Assembly (NCBI RefSeq): GCF_000308515.1
Contig: NZ_BAFV01000039.1
Coordinates: forward strand, 332,995-396,994
Length of the DNA stretch: 64,000 bases
Origin: Nocardia carnea NBRC 14403
Lineage (GTDB): Bacteria > Actinomycetota > Actinomycetes > Mycobacteriales > Mycobacteriaceae
Direction: 5' to 3'
The position numbers were made by a program, and so were the translations under genes. Below, piece after piece: positions 1 through 7,322 of the stretch (positions are counted from its first letter, which is position 1; every line of letters starts with the position of its first letter). The notes under the pieces were generated by a model. It made no database searches, had not been told where the DNA came from, and saw only the letters and a list, made by a program, of their open reading frames with translations.

Positions 1-481
1 AATCGATACCCTGATCCGCCGACCATACGGAGGCGATCAGATCGGCGAAGGCACGGAGCACCCCGTGGCGTAATTCCTCGATCTCGGGCGATACGCCCAC
101 GACCTCGATCAGCACGATCCGGGCACGACGCGGGTCCGCGGTGAGGTATCCGACGAATGCGGCCAGCCCGTCGTGCGCGGCGGTGCCGATATCGCCGTCC
201 GCCGCGTCGATGGCGGCCTGCGTGGAGACACGGAGCTCGGCGACGAGTTCGCCGTACACACCGGCCAGGGCGGCATGACGGTCACGGAAGGATTCGTAGA
301 AATATCGTTCGGTCAGACCGGCCGTACCGCAGATCTGTTTGACCGAGGTCGCGGCAAACCCGGCCGTACCGAAAAGTTCCAGCGCCGCACCGATTATCGC
401 GACCCGCCGGGTCCGGGTGCGCTCGGCGGCGTCCATACCGGAATAGCGGCGGCCGGCACCCCGGTCTCGCGCGGCGGCCAT
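1..481 (-). CDS. TetR-family regulator, 3' end cut by window edge
   Basis: 160 codons are visible; the C-terminus lies beyond base 1. The ATG at 481 is preceded by a GGAAGGAG ribosome site. After a basic stretch rich in Arg comes a TetR-type helix-turn-helix (about residues 25-75) with the recognisable segments VAIIGAALELFGTAGFAATS and CGTAGLTERYFYESFRDR. The rest is a helical ligand domain that starts with LAAFVGYLTADPRRAR. It is divergent from the esterase gene at 581 and the gap carries a strong inverted repeat, so it probably represses itself and the esterase. The ligand cannot be inferred. Confidence 0.9.
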   Translation of the reverse strand, partial: MAAARDRGAGRRYSGMDAAERTRTRRVAIIGAALELFGTAGFAATSVKQICGTAGLTERYFYESFRDRHAALAGVYGELVAELRVSTQAAIDAADGDIGTAAHDGLAAFVGYLTADPRRARIVLIEVVGVSPEIEELRHGVLRAFADLIASVWSADQGID

Positions 482-515
482 CGTCGCTCCTTCCGATTCG
501 CGGTGTTGTCGTGCA

Positions 516-555
516 ATACTGGCCGACAGTATCTGACAAGTGTACATGTCAGATA
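516..555. promoter_or_regulatory. Operator region between TetR gene and esterase gene
   Basis: Two inverted repeats overlap. TATCTGACA (530-538) and TGTCAGATA (547-555) are perfect 9-base arms around an 8-base spacer, the usual geometry of a TetR dimer site. ATACTG (516-521) and CAGTAT (527-532) form a second, shorter repeat. The pair lies in the only gap between the divergent genes, so one site could control both. Confidence 0.75.
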
Positions 556-580
556 AGGCCGTCGACCCGAGGGACACGTC

Positions 581-1585
581 GTGACCAGTGAAACCACACC
601 CGCCGCTCCCCCACCGCAGATATCGGAGCCCGCGGTGAACCTGCACGACCAAGCCGGCCTCGGCACGCGGGTGACCTATGTGCTGGCACGCCTGATCGCC
701 AAGCAGGGCTATCGGATCTGGCCGCTGAACGATCCCGGTATCCGCGCACTCGCACTGCTCGATACCGCGATCGGCCGACTACCGCGGCTGCCCGGGGTCA
801 CCTGTTCGATCACCGAACTCGGCGCGGTGCCCGTCGAGGAATACCGGCCCGCAATACCCGCACAGGACGGTTTGACCGGCGCGACCGTGCTGTACCTGCA
901 CGGCGGTGGTTTCACCTTCTGCGGCGCCGGCACGCACCGCCGCGTGGCGAGCAGAATGGCGCAAACCCTGGGCATACCGGTGTACTCCGTGCTCTACCGG
1001 CAGCTACCCCACGGCGGGGTCGGGTCCGCGGTACACGATGCCTACACCGCCTATCGCGCCCTGCTCGATCGCTGCCCGAACCCCGGCAAAGTCGTCCTCG
1101 CGGGTGATTCGTCGGGCGGTTTCCTCGCCGCCAAGACCTGCGAACTCGCCGCGGCCGACGGGCTGCCCGCGCCCGCCGCCATGATCGGATACTCGCCGCA
1201 CATAGACCTCGACGCCGATCGCCGGGACCACGAAATCATCGGCCACGACGCCCTCATGCCAGTCTCCGCCTATCGGCGCGCGAAACGGAAGTGGGCCCGC
1301 GGCCCGGTGGCCCCGCGCGGTGCACGCTCGATGCTGGAGGCCGACCCCGCAGTGTTTCCCCCGGCCTTCCTCACCGCGGCACGACGGGAGATGTTCGAAG
1401 CCGATATCCTGGATTTCACCCGGCTCCTCGCCGAGACCGGACGTACCGTCGAAACACATATCTGGCGCGGCCAGGTACACGCCTTTCCGGTTCTCGACGC
1501 ATTACTGCCCGAAAGCCGCGAAGCGATGCGGTTGACCGGTGTATTCCTGCGCGACAACGTTTTCGGGGCCGACAGCTCTTCGTGA
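581..1585 (+). CDS. Alpha/beta hydrolase, HSL (hormone-sensitive lipase) type esterase
   Basis: A 334-residue esterase/lipase. The oxyanion motif HGGG is at about residue 107 (LYLHGGGFTFCG) and the nucleophile elbow GDSSGG at about 175, with Ser177 as catalytic serine. A late QVHAFP segment supplies the likely catalytic histidine. This order and spacing are typical of the HSL / LipN group, which hydrolyses short- to medium-chain esters. No signal peptide is seen, so it is probably cytoplasmic. The GTG start at 581 has GAGGGA about 6 bases upstream. It is divergent from the TetR gene and very likely its target. The substrate is unknown. Confidence 0.9.
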   Translation: MTSETTPAAPPPQISEPAVNLHDQAGLGTRVTYVLARLIAKQGYRIWPLNDPGIRALALLDTAIGRLPRLPGVTCSITELGAVPVEEYRPAIPAQDGLTGATVLYLHGGGFTFCGAGTHRRVASRMAQTLGIPVYSVLYRQLPHGGVGSAVHDAYTAYRALLDRCPNPGKVVLAGDSSGGFLAAKTCELAAADGLPAPAAMIGYSPHIDLDADRRDHEIIGHDALMPVSAYRRAKRKWARGPVAPRGARSMLEADPAVFPPAFLTAARREMFEADILDFTRLLAETGRTVETHIWRGQVHAFPVLDALLPESREAMRLTGVFLRDNVFGADSSS

Positions 1586-1606
1586 AGATAACAACGCTCG
1601 GCCGCG

Positions 1607-2620
1607 TCACGTATCCGCGGCAGACCGTTCCTCGACCGCCTGCACGAGTGCCGAAGCGAGCAGAGCGACAGCCCGTTCGTCGTCGTGGGACAGTTCCCGG
1701 AGGAGGTCCAGAGCGAGAGTTCCCGGCATCTCGGCGAGTGCCTGGGTCAATCGGGTCCGTACCGCGGAATCGTCCGGGTGCGCGGCGAATTCGGTGGTTA
1801 GCGCGGTCATGATCCGGTCGGCCCATATCGCGTCCTCGGCCACACCGCCCAGGAGTTCGGCCGCCTCGACATCGTTCGGGCCCTCGACGACTGTGCGGAT
1901 GAGCTCCGGCACGGCCGTGGTCACACCGCGCGCCCCCAGCGCGAGCGCCGCGTACCGGCGAACCGCCGCATCCGGATCCGTGAGCGCCCCGGCCAGTACC
2001 TCGGTGGCCTCGGGTAATTCGGCCAGCGCGCGGATCGCGCGGCGGCGGATATCGCCATCGTCCGAACGCAGACCCGACGCGAGTCCGTCCACCGCATCTC
2101 CCTCGGCCCGGGAGAGGGCCCAGCGCAACGAACCGGCGACATTCGGATCGGATTCGGCCAGAACCGCAGCCGCCAGCAGTTCTGCGGGCGGCGGCACATC
2201 CTCGGCCGGGGCCAGGATCGCCTGCTGGCGCCGGGCGGCATACGGCGAACCGAGCCCGTGCAAGAGCTCGACGATATGCAGGACGTCCTGCCAGCCGGTG
2301 GGACCGGCGGCATCGACACTGCGCAGCCGGTCGAGGAGCTCCTGTTCCCGGTTCAGTCGTTCGCCGGTCTTCCGGATGAGGTCGCCGACCAGTGCGGACG
2401 GGGTGAATCCGGGATCGTCGAGGGCCCGCCCGATCTCTCGCAGCGATAATCCCAGCGATCGCAAACCCTCCACGTGGAAGATCCGCCGGATGTCCTCGGG
2501 CGAGTATTCCCGGTAGCCGCCCACGGTGCGGCCGGTCGGTCGCACGAGCCCGAGGGAGTCGTAGTGACGAAGCATCCGGGTGCTCACCCCCGAGCGTCGC
2601 GCGACCTCACCGATCAGCAT
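1607..2620 (-). CDS. MerR-family regulator with C-terminal HEAT repeats
   Basis: 337 residues. Residues 1-70 are a MerR winged helix (RSGVSTRMLRHYDSLGLVRP, then YREYSPEDI), followed by a helical linker. From about residue 140 to the end the protein is alpha-helical HEAT/Armadillo-like repeat, with repeated patterns such as DPNVAGSLRWAL, DGDIRRRAIRALAEL and DPDAAVRRYAALAL. MerR proteins normally carry a short dimerisation helix or a small effector domain, so a HEAT solenoid suggests sensing through protein contact. Its ATG overlaps the end of the upstream HEAT gene by 7 bases, so the two are co-transcribed and probably work together. Confidence 0.9.
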   Translation of the reverse strand: MLIGEVARRSGVSTRMLRHYDSLGLVRPTGRTVGGYREYSPEDIRRIFHVEGLRSLGLSLREIGRALDDPGFTPSALVGDLIRKTGERLNREQELLDRLRSVDAAGPTGWQDVLHIVELLHGLGSPYAARRQQAILAPAEDVPPPAELLAAAVLAESDPNVAGSLRWALSRAEGDAVDGLASGLRSDDGDIRRRAIRALAELPEATEVLAGALTDPDAAVRRYAALALGARGVTTAVPELIRTVVEGPNDVEAAELLGGVAEDAIWADRIMTALTTEFAAHPDDSAVRTRLTQALAEMPGTLALDLLRELSHDDERAVALLASALVQAVEERSAADT

Positions 2621-3297
2621 GCGGCCTCCTCGCCGTCCGGTCCGAGCGCCACCACCCGCCGGGCCGCGTCGACGGCGAGGTCGAAACCGGCGTCCGGGTC
2701 ACGCAGGAGACGCTGTGTGGCGTTCGCATGTGCCCGCACCGCCGGGTTCGGACCGGCCGCCGCTGCGTCGAGTACCGCCTCGGCCGGCTCACCGAGCGCC
2801 ACGAACGCCCGGCTGAGACTGAGCTGCACTTCTCGGTCACCCCGGCCCAATTGGGTGGCCAGTTCCGCGGCCAGCGCCGCCGCCTCCGCGTCCGGCACCA
2901 GCACGACGGCGGCACGCCAGGCGCTGCGCGCGACCTCGTCGTCGGGGTCACGCAGTAATGATCGCGTGATCGCGGGCCAGGCGGTGCGGTCACCGATCTT
3001 CGACAACGTATGCAGCGCCTGACTGCGCGCCTGCGCACGTTCCGAATCCAGTTCCGCGCGGAGTTTCGGAAGCGTGACCTGCGCCGGAAGCCGGGTCAGG
3101 GCCCAGGTGAGCATGTCACGCACGAAGAAGTCGGGTTCCACCGCGCACCGCTGCACCAGCGCGTCGACGAGTTCCGGCGCGGGATGCGTACCCGCGGCCA
3201 GCGCCGCCTGCAGCCGCGTCGACGAATCCGCCGCGGCCAATGCGCCGAGCAGTCGCGTATGTCCAGAGTTCCTGTGTGTCGTATTGATGGGTACCAC
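2614..3297 (-). CDS. HEAT-repeat protein paired with the MerR regulator
   Basis: About 227 residues, made of helical HEAT-like repeats (for example FVRDMLTWALTRLPAQVTLP, then ERAQARSQALHTLSKIGD, and DDEVARSAWRAAVVL). There is no DNA-binding domain, signal peptide or membrane segment. It is the first gene of a two-gene unit whose second gene is a MerR regulator with the same repeat type. The start is uncertain. The GTG at 3297 sits directly against GGAG, too close for a ribosome site, and the predicted transcription start is only a few bases away, so a leaderless GTG or a start slightly downstream is likely. Partner or antagonist of the MerR protein is an inference. Confidence 0.8.
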   Translation of the reverse strand: MVPINTTHRNSGHTRLLGALAAADSSTRLQAALAAGTHPAPELVDALVQRCAVEPDFFVRDMLTWALTRLPAQVTLPKLRAELDSERAQARSQALHTLSKIGDRTAWPAITRSLLRDPDDEVARSAWRAAVVLVPDAEAAALAAELATQLGRGDREVQLSLSRAFVALGEPAEAVLDAAAAGPNPAVRAHANATQRLLRDPDAGFDLAVDAARRVVALGPDGEEAAC

Positions 3298-3308
3298 CTC
3301 CGACAGCC

Positions 3309-3339
3309 AGTCAAGACCTTGTCACAGTGAGAAGGTCAA
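3309..3339 (-). promoter_or_regulatory. MerR-type promoter with central palindrome
   Basis: A near-perfect 23-base palindrome (3315-3337, arms GACCTT and AAGGTC with TCAC/GTGA inside) lies between a perfect -35-like TTGACC (minus strand, 3334-3339) and a weak -10 (3309-3314). The 19-base spacing is the lengthened spacer typical of MerR-activated promoters. It directly precedes the HEAT/MerR gene pair, so autoregulation is likely. Confidence 0.7.
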
Positions 3340-3612
3340 GTACAGGAACCATCGGGATCACAGGACGATGCGGCGTCACCGCAAACCGGGCTGCAAAGAC
3401 CCCACATCCACACCGATATTCCGCGGTGTGGCCGGCATGCACGATGCGCCCGCCCGAGCAACCAGGTGCCCGGCGCGAGAGCACCGTCTTCATGGAACAA
3501 GGACTGAGAGCGGACGAGCGGTGGCGACCCGGCGGTCACCGCGGTTGCGCTCTCGCAGAGGCAACTATCCGGAAAAGGACAGCCGCGGCCGGTGTGACAC
3601 GGAACTCGGATG

Positions 3613-3705
3613 TCAGCTGATGCCGATATCGAGCCCGAACATCACGGCGAGCCACCTGAGGAACAGGTCGATACCCACACCGACATCGAGGCCGAAGGAA
3701 CCCAT
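3613..3705 (-). CDS. Possible 30-residue peptide gene
   Basis: A 30-codon frame with ATG at 3705 has an exceptionally strong ribosome site (GGAAGGAGGTGGG) about 7 bases upstream. The peptide begins MGSFGLDVGVGID, has a hydrophobic middle (LFLRWLAVMFGLD) and ends GIS. FGLD-V/I-G occurs twice, so the two halves look alike. The only charged residues are three Asp and one Arg, which suggests a membrane-associated peptide. It lies 170 bases downstream of the hydrolase gene on the same strand. No family is recognised. It could instead be a leader for RNA not translated further. Confidence 0.45.
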   Translation of the reverse strand: MGSFGLDVGVGIDLFLRWLAVMFGLDIGIS

Positions 3706-3874
3706 CGCTCCCACCTCCTTCCAGCGGATCGATCTCGTGCGTTTTTCCCGACCCATCTCCTATATCGCAGCCCGGGGCTCGGATGTGTCGCCCGGCCGCG
3801 GCCTGCCGCCTCGGACCACAGCCTGCCGGGCGAATTCCACCCACCGGAGGCCCGGGCCGCGAATCAGGTGACTG

Positions 3875-4756
3875 TCACTTCCGGATTCGGTCGTGCTCGT
3901 CGGCGAAGTCCAGGAAGCGAGGGATCACCACTTCCTGGTTCGCCCACAGCAGGTCGTGCCCGATATGCGGATAGGTCTGCACATCGACCGACGGAATATG
4001 TTTCCGGGCGCGGGCCGCTCCGATTTCGGGGTCGTTGACCACCGTTTCGGCGCCGAACAGCACCAGCACCGGGACGGTGATTGCCGCCAGTTCCTCGTCG
4101 GTGAGCAACCGGTCCCAGGGCATTCCGGTCTTGAACTTCAAGCTCGCCATCACCATCGCGAACTCCTCGTCGGTGTGCTCCACACGGGGTGTCAACCAGG
4201 CATTGAGCTTGCGCATACGTTCGGGAGTGGGACGCATACCGGCGATCAGGAACTTGAACAACAAACTCCACTTCGGCTTGGCGAAGGTGGCGCCGCCCGG
4301 CTCGAACATGGTGAGGCTCGACAAGCGGTCGGAGTAGTGGATGCCGACCATGGCTGCAAGCCACGCGCCGAGAGAATTCCCGGCCAGGTGGATTCGGTCC
4401 TCGCCGAGCCCGTCGAGAGTTTCTACCACCCACTTCGCCACGTCGGCACCGTCTCGCACAGGCGCGGTCTGCACACACCGCCCCGGCCAGCCGATGACAT
4501 CCGGGGTGTACACCACGCGGTCCCGGGCGAAATCTCCGATGAACCGGTGCCAGACCAAACCGTTGCCCATGATGCCGGGAAGCAGAAATACCGGTTCGCC
4601 CTCGCCGGCTCCGGATTTGCGCACACGCGTCGTCCCGAACGACGTTTCGACGTCGAGGACCGTCGAGGGCACCGGCCACCGCTGCGCCCATGCGTCGTAG
4701 ACGCGCAGGTATTCGGCCTTCGCCTCGTCGTTGGTGAATCGCCCGATCTTCGGCAT
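3875..4756 (-). CDS. Alpha/beta-fold hydrolase
   Basis: 293 residues. The oxyanion segment LLPGIMGNGLVWHRFIG (about residue 75) is followed by a GNSLGAWLA nucleophile elbow (Ser at about 150). A late acidic segment LVLFGAETVVNDPE and the IGHDLLWANQEVV histidine complete the triad, so the fold is intact. The nucleophile motif is GNSLG rather than GHSMG. No signal peptide is present. The ATG at 4756 is preceded by GAGAGGGGAT. The upstream region carries an inverted repeat at 4803-4825 that may be a repressor site. Substrate unknown; esterase or C-C hydrolase activity are both possible. Confidence 0.87.
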   Translation of the reverse strand: MPKIGRFTNDEAKAEYLRVYDAWAQRWPVPSTVLDVETSFGTTRVRKSGAGEGEPVFLLPGIMGNGLVWHRFIGDFARDRVVYTPDVIGWPGRCVQTAPVRDGADVAKWVVETLDGLGEDRIHLAGNSLGAWLAAMVGIHYSDRLSSLTMFEPGGATFAKPKWSLLFKFLIAGMRPTPERMRKLNAWLTPRVEHTDEEFAMVMASLKFKTGMPWDRLLTDEELAAITVPVLVLFGAETVVNDPEIGAARARKHIPSVDVQTYPHIGHDLLWANQEVVIPRFLDFADEHDRIRK

Positions 4757-4802
4757 GGTTATCCCCTCTCAACCTACGAACCACTATTGCTGTTCGTAGC
4801 AT

Positions 4803-4825
4803 ACATACTACATTTAGAAGTATGT
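4803..4825. promoter_or_regulatory. Inverted repeat upstream of hydrolase gene
   Basis: ACATACT (4803-4809) and AGTATGT (4819-4825) are perfect 7-base arms around a 9-base AT-rich spacer. It lies 50-70 bases upstream of the hydrolase start at 4756, in the AT-rich promoter zone. It looks like a dimeric repressor site; the regulator is not identified. Confidence 0.5.
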
Positions 4826-4977
4826 GGACGCTATACCTGTGAATAGATCCGCACGTTGTGACCGCCGGACGGCAGACGCCGAACAGGACAGCAACAGCCC
4901 AGTGCACGTGTGATCGGCAGGTATCCCAGTCCGCACCCTTGCGGCGCATACTCGCGATGGTCCCGAAACGGTGAAGG

Positions 4978-5009
4978 TTGACAGAGGTTCTGGACGGGTA
5001 AAAACCCGT
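4978..5009 (+). promoter_or_regulatory. Possible promoter and small palindrome before second hydrolase
   Basis: TTGACA (4978-4983) is a perfect -35 match. It is followed by the hairpin/palindrome ACGGGT-AAAA-ACCCGT (4994-5009). A -10 of TAAAAA type would lie inside the palindrome, with a short 15-base spacer. It lies 30-60 bases upstream of the GTG start at 5040. Confidence 0.35.
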
Positions 5010-5039
5010 TGTTCAACGCTTCCGCACCCAGGGGGATAC

Positions 5040-5939
5040 GTGCCCGAGACCGCACAGTCTTCGACAATCAGCACCGGCGCACCGACATTCGTGTTCGTGC
5101 ACGGCCTGACCTGCAACAGCTTCTACTGGACACCCGTGGTCCGCGAACTGGCCCTGCTCGGCCACCGGAGTCTGGCGATCGATCTACCCGGCCACGGCTT
5201 GGACGCACCGTTTCCGCTGTCGTATCAAGCACCGCAGGACCTCGCCGCATTCACCGCCGCAGACTCGCCACTGGCCGAAATAACAGTGGAGGACAACGTC
5301 GCCCACGTCGTCGATACGGTGCAGCGGGTACAACAGCACGGCCCGGTCGTCCTGATCGGGCACAGCCTCGGCGGGGTCACCATCGGCATGGTCGCCAACA
5401 AGATCCCCGAGGCGATCCACCGGCTGGTCTACCTCTCCGCGTTCTGCCCTTCCACACCCGAGGCCCCCAGTGCCATGGCTTTGGCACAGACTCCCGAAGC
5501 AGCCCAGGACATCCCGGCCGCGAACCCGGACCATTCGCTGTTCCTCGGGTTGGAGGCGGTTCCCCCGGGCATCATCCGGTTCAACATGCGTTCCGCCGAT
5601 ATCGAAGCCCTCGAAGATTTCCGGATGCTCAACATGCCCGAGGCCACCTTGGAACAGACACTGGCCGTCTTGAATTTCGGTATGCAGCACGAGGACGGCG
5701 CCCGCACCCAGTTCGCCGATACCCGCGTCCAGCCCGAGACCTGGGGCCGCGTACCCCGCAGCTACATCCGGCTGACCCGGGACAATGTCCTCTCCCCCGC
5801 CCTGGTCACGAAGATGATCACCGACGCCGACCGTCTCACTCCCGGCAACCCGTTCGATGTGCACACCTTGGATGCCGGCCACGGCGGTGTGGTCCTGCGC
5901 GCACGCGAACTGGCCTCGCTACTCGACCGCCTCGCGTAG
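5040..5939 (+). CDS. Alpha/beta-fold hydrolase (MenH/RsbQ-like esterase)
   Basis: About 299 residues from the GTG at 5040, chosen because GGGGGA lies a few bases before it; an open frame extends upstream to 4971 without a ribosome site. The protein shows FVFVHGLTCNSFYW (oxyanion region), DLPGHG, the nucleophile elbow GHSLGGV, and a C-terminal DAGHGG histidine. This is the compact single-domain alpha/beta hydrolase family of plant-type methyl-ester hydrolases. No signal peptide. A DUF1028 gene begins 4 bases after its stop, so the two are probably co-transcribed. Substrate unknown. Confidence 0.88.
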   Translation: MPETAQSSTISTGAPTFVFVHGLTCNSFYWTPVVRELALLGHRSLAIDLPGHGLDAPFPLSYQAPQDLAAFTAADSPLAEITVEDNVAHVVDTVQRVQQHGPVVLIGHSLGGVTIGMVANKIPEAIHRLVYLSAFCPSTPEAPSAMALAQTPEAAQDIPAANPDHSLFLGLEAVPPGIIRFNMRSADIEALEDFRMLNMPEATLEQTLAVLNFGMQHEDGARTQFADTRVQPETWGRVPRSYIRLTRDNVLSPALVTKMITDADRLTPGNPFDVHTLDAGHGGVVLRARELASLLDRLA

Positions 5940-5943
5940 CGCG

Positions 5944-6576
5944 ATGACATTCTCCATCGTCGCCGGCGATCCGGAAACCGGCGCCTGGGGTGTGGGAGTG
6001 GCCTCGAAATACCTCGCTGTCGGATCGATGGTGCCGGCCGCCCAGGCGGACGCCGGCGCCCTCGCCACGCAGGCCTACACCAACGCATCGTTCCGGCCGC
6101 TGGGGCTGTCGTCTTTACGCGGCGGGCGCAGCGCCGGCGAAACGCTCGACGTTCTGCTGTCCCAGGATTCCGGTCGCGCTGCACGGCAGGTGGGCATTGT
6201 CGACAACCGTGGCGGATCGGCCCTATGGACCGGTGGTGACTGCAGTCCCTATGCGGGCGGCATCCGAGGAGAGGGCTATGTGGTTATGGGTAACCTGTTG
6301 GCCGGCCCGGAAGTCATCACCGCCATGTCGGATGCGTGGACCGACGGGGACCCGGAAAAACCACTGGCGCAACGCCTCTGCGAGTCCTTACAGGCGGGAG
6401 AGGCGGCCGGCGGGGATCGGCGCGGGAGGCAGTCCGCCGCAATCCTGGTCGCCCGGCGCGGTTCGGACTATATCCTGGGCACGGATATCGAGATCGATCT
6501 CCGGGTGGATGACCACGACTTTCCACTGACGGAACTGGGCCGTCTGCTCGAGCTACGTTATGGGGCACCGCCATGA
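5944..6576 (+). CDS. DUF1028-family protein (Ntn-hydrolase-like)
   Basis: 210 residues. The N-terminus MTFSIVAGDPETGAWGVGVA followed by SKYLAVG is the signature of DUF1028, a family with an Ntn-hydrolase-like fold and no settled function. GDCSPYAGG and VVMGNLLAGPEVITAM are further family blocks. The protein starts 4 bases after the hydrolase stop with no clear ribosome site, so translation may depend on re-initiation. Its stop overlaps the next gene by 4 bases. A role in amide or peptide turnover together with the neighbouring hydrolase is only an inference. Confidence 0.85.
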   Translation: MTFSIVAGDPETGAWGVGVASKYLAVGSMVPAAQADAGALATQAYTNASFRPLGLSSLRGGRSAGETLDVLLSQDSGRAARQVGIVDNRGGSALWTGGDCSPYAGGIRGEGYVVMGNLLAGPEVITAMSDAWTDGDPEKPLAQRLCESLQAGEAAGGDRRGRQSAAILVARRGSDYILGTDIEIDLRVDDHDFPLTELGRLLELRYGAPP

Positions 6577-7232
6577 CCGTTTCGCACGAAAGCCGCCTGC
6601 GCCGTATCCGCGTCCGGTGGCGTCTCCTCGGTCTGCCGGTGCGGCTGGCGATCCAGACCGCGGCGGTCACCGCCGCCGGGTTCGCGATCTTTGCCATCCT
6701 GCAGACCACCGACGCTATCGACGCGACGGCTGCTTCTCTACTGGTAGCGGTGGTTTTCGGGAGTGCCACCGTGCTCCAGCACCGGCAGGCGCAACGCCGG
6801 CAGTACACCGTGGAGCTCATCGCCGCATTCCAGACGACAGACCATCTGGCTGCGGCCGATACGTGGATGGCCAACCAGATAGCCAACGATCTGCCGGTCA
6901 CGGCGGATGTCTGCCTCGCCGACGAGCCCCGGGTCATCGCGATGCTCGACTACTACGAGTTCCTCGCGGTACTGGCCGAGCAGGGCATGATCGACGTGCC
7001 GCTGGTCCGTAATCTGCGCGGCGGCACCATGTCCCGGTGTTTCCTGATCTGCCGGGACTATATCGAGGACCGCCGGGCCCGGGTGGGGCCGGAACTCTAC
7101 CGGGGTCTGGAGTTCTTCACCGAAGCCACCCGGCCACCGGCCGTAGCCGGTACAGGGCAGGACGCACCGAACCCGGTGGCGTTCGTACGCTTTCCCGGCA
7201 CCGAGGGTATTCCTGGCTCCGGAGCACGCTGA
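6573..7232 (+). CDS. Membrane protein of unknown function (DUF4760-like)
   Basis: 219 residues. Two hydrophobic segments at about residues 24-45 and 53-66 (LAIQTAAVTAAGFAIFAIL and ASLLVAVVFGSATVL) are followed by a soluble part that starts with QHRQAQRRQYTVELIAAFQT and contains DEPRVIAMLDYYEFLAVLAE. This arrangement, short membrane hairpin then a helical region about hosting a residual tail, resembles DUF4760-type proteins. The ATG overlaps the DUF1028 stop by 4 bases (ATGA). No function can be given. Confidence 0.75.
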   Translation: MTVSHESRLRRIRVRWRLLGLPVRLAIQTAAVTAAGFAIFAILQTTDAIDATAASLLVAVVFGSATVLQHRQAQRRQYTVELIAAFQTTDHLAAADTWMANQIANDLPVTADVCLADEPRVIAMLDYYEFLAVLAEQGMIDVPLVRNLRGGTMSRCFLICRDYIEDRRARVGPELYRGLEFFTEATRPPAVAGTGQDAPNPVAFVRFPGTEGIPGSGAR

Positions 7233-7289
7233 GCAGGCACGATCCCGGCCGGAACGCGTAGACCGCCGAGGAACGCGATGACATGAAAC

Positions 7290-7302
7290 AGGCTCCGAGC
7301 CT
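7290..7302. terminator. Weak hairpin between convergent genes
   Basis: AGGCT-CCG-AGCCT followed by TCGTTT on the plus strand, in the 90-base gap between two convergent genes. The stem is short, so this is only a candidate bidirectional terminator. Confidence 0.3.
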
Positions 7303-7322
7303 TCGTTTCCGGTATGGCGGGC

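Noticed and set aside
3311..3493. Minus-strand 60-codon frame in the gap upstream of the HEAT gene
   Set aside because: No ribosome site, and it covers the MerR-type promoter.
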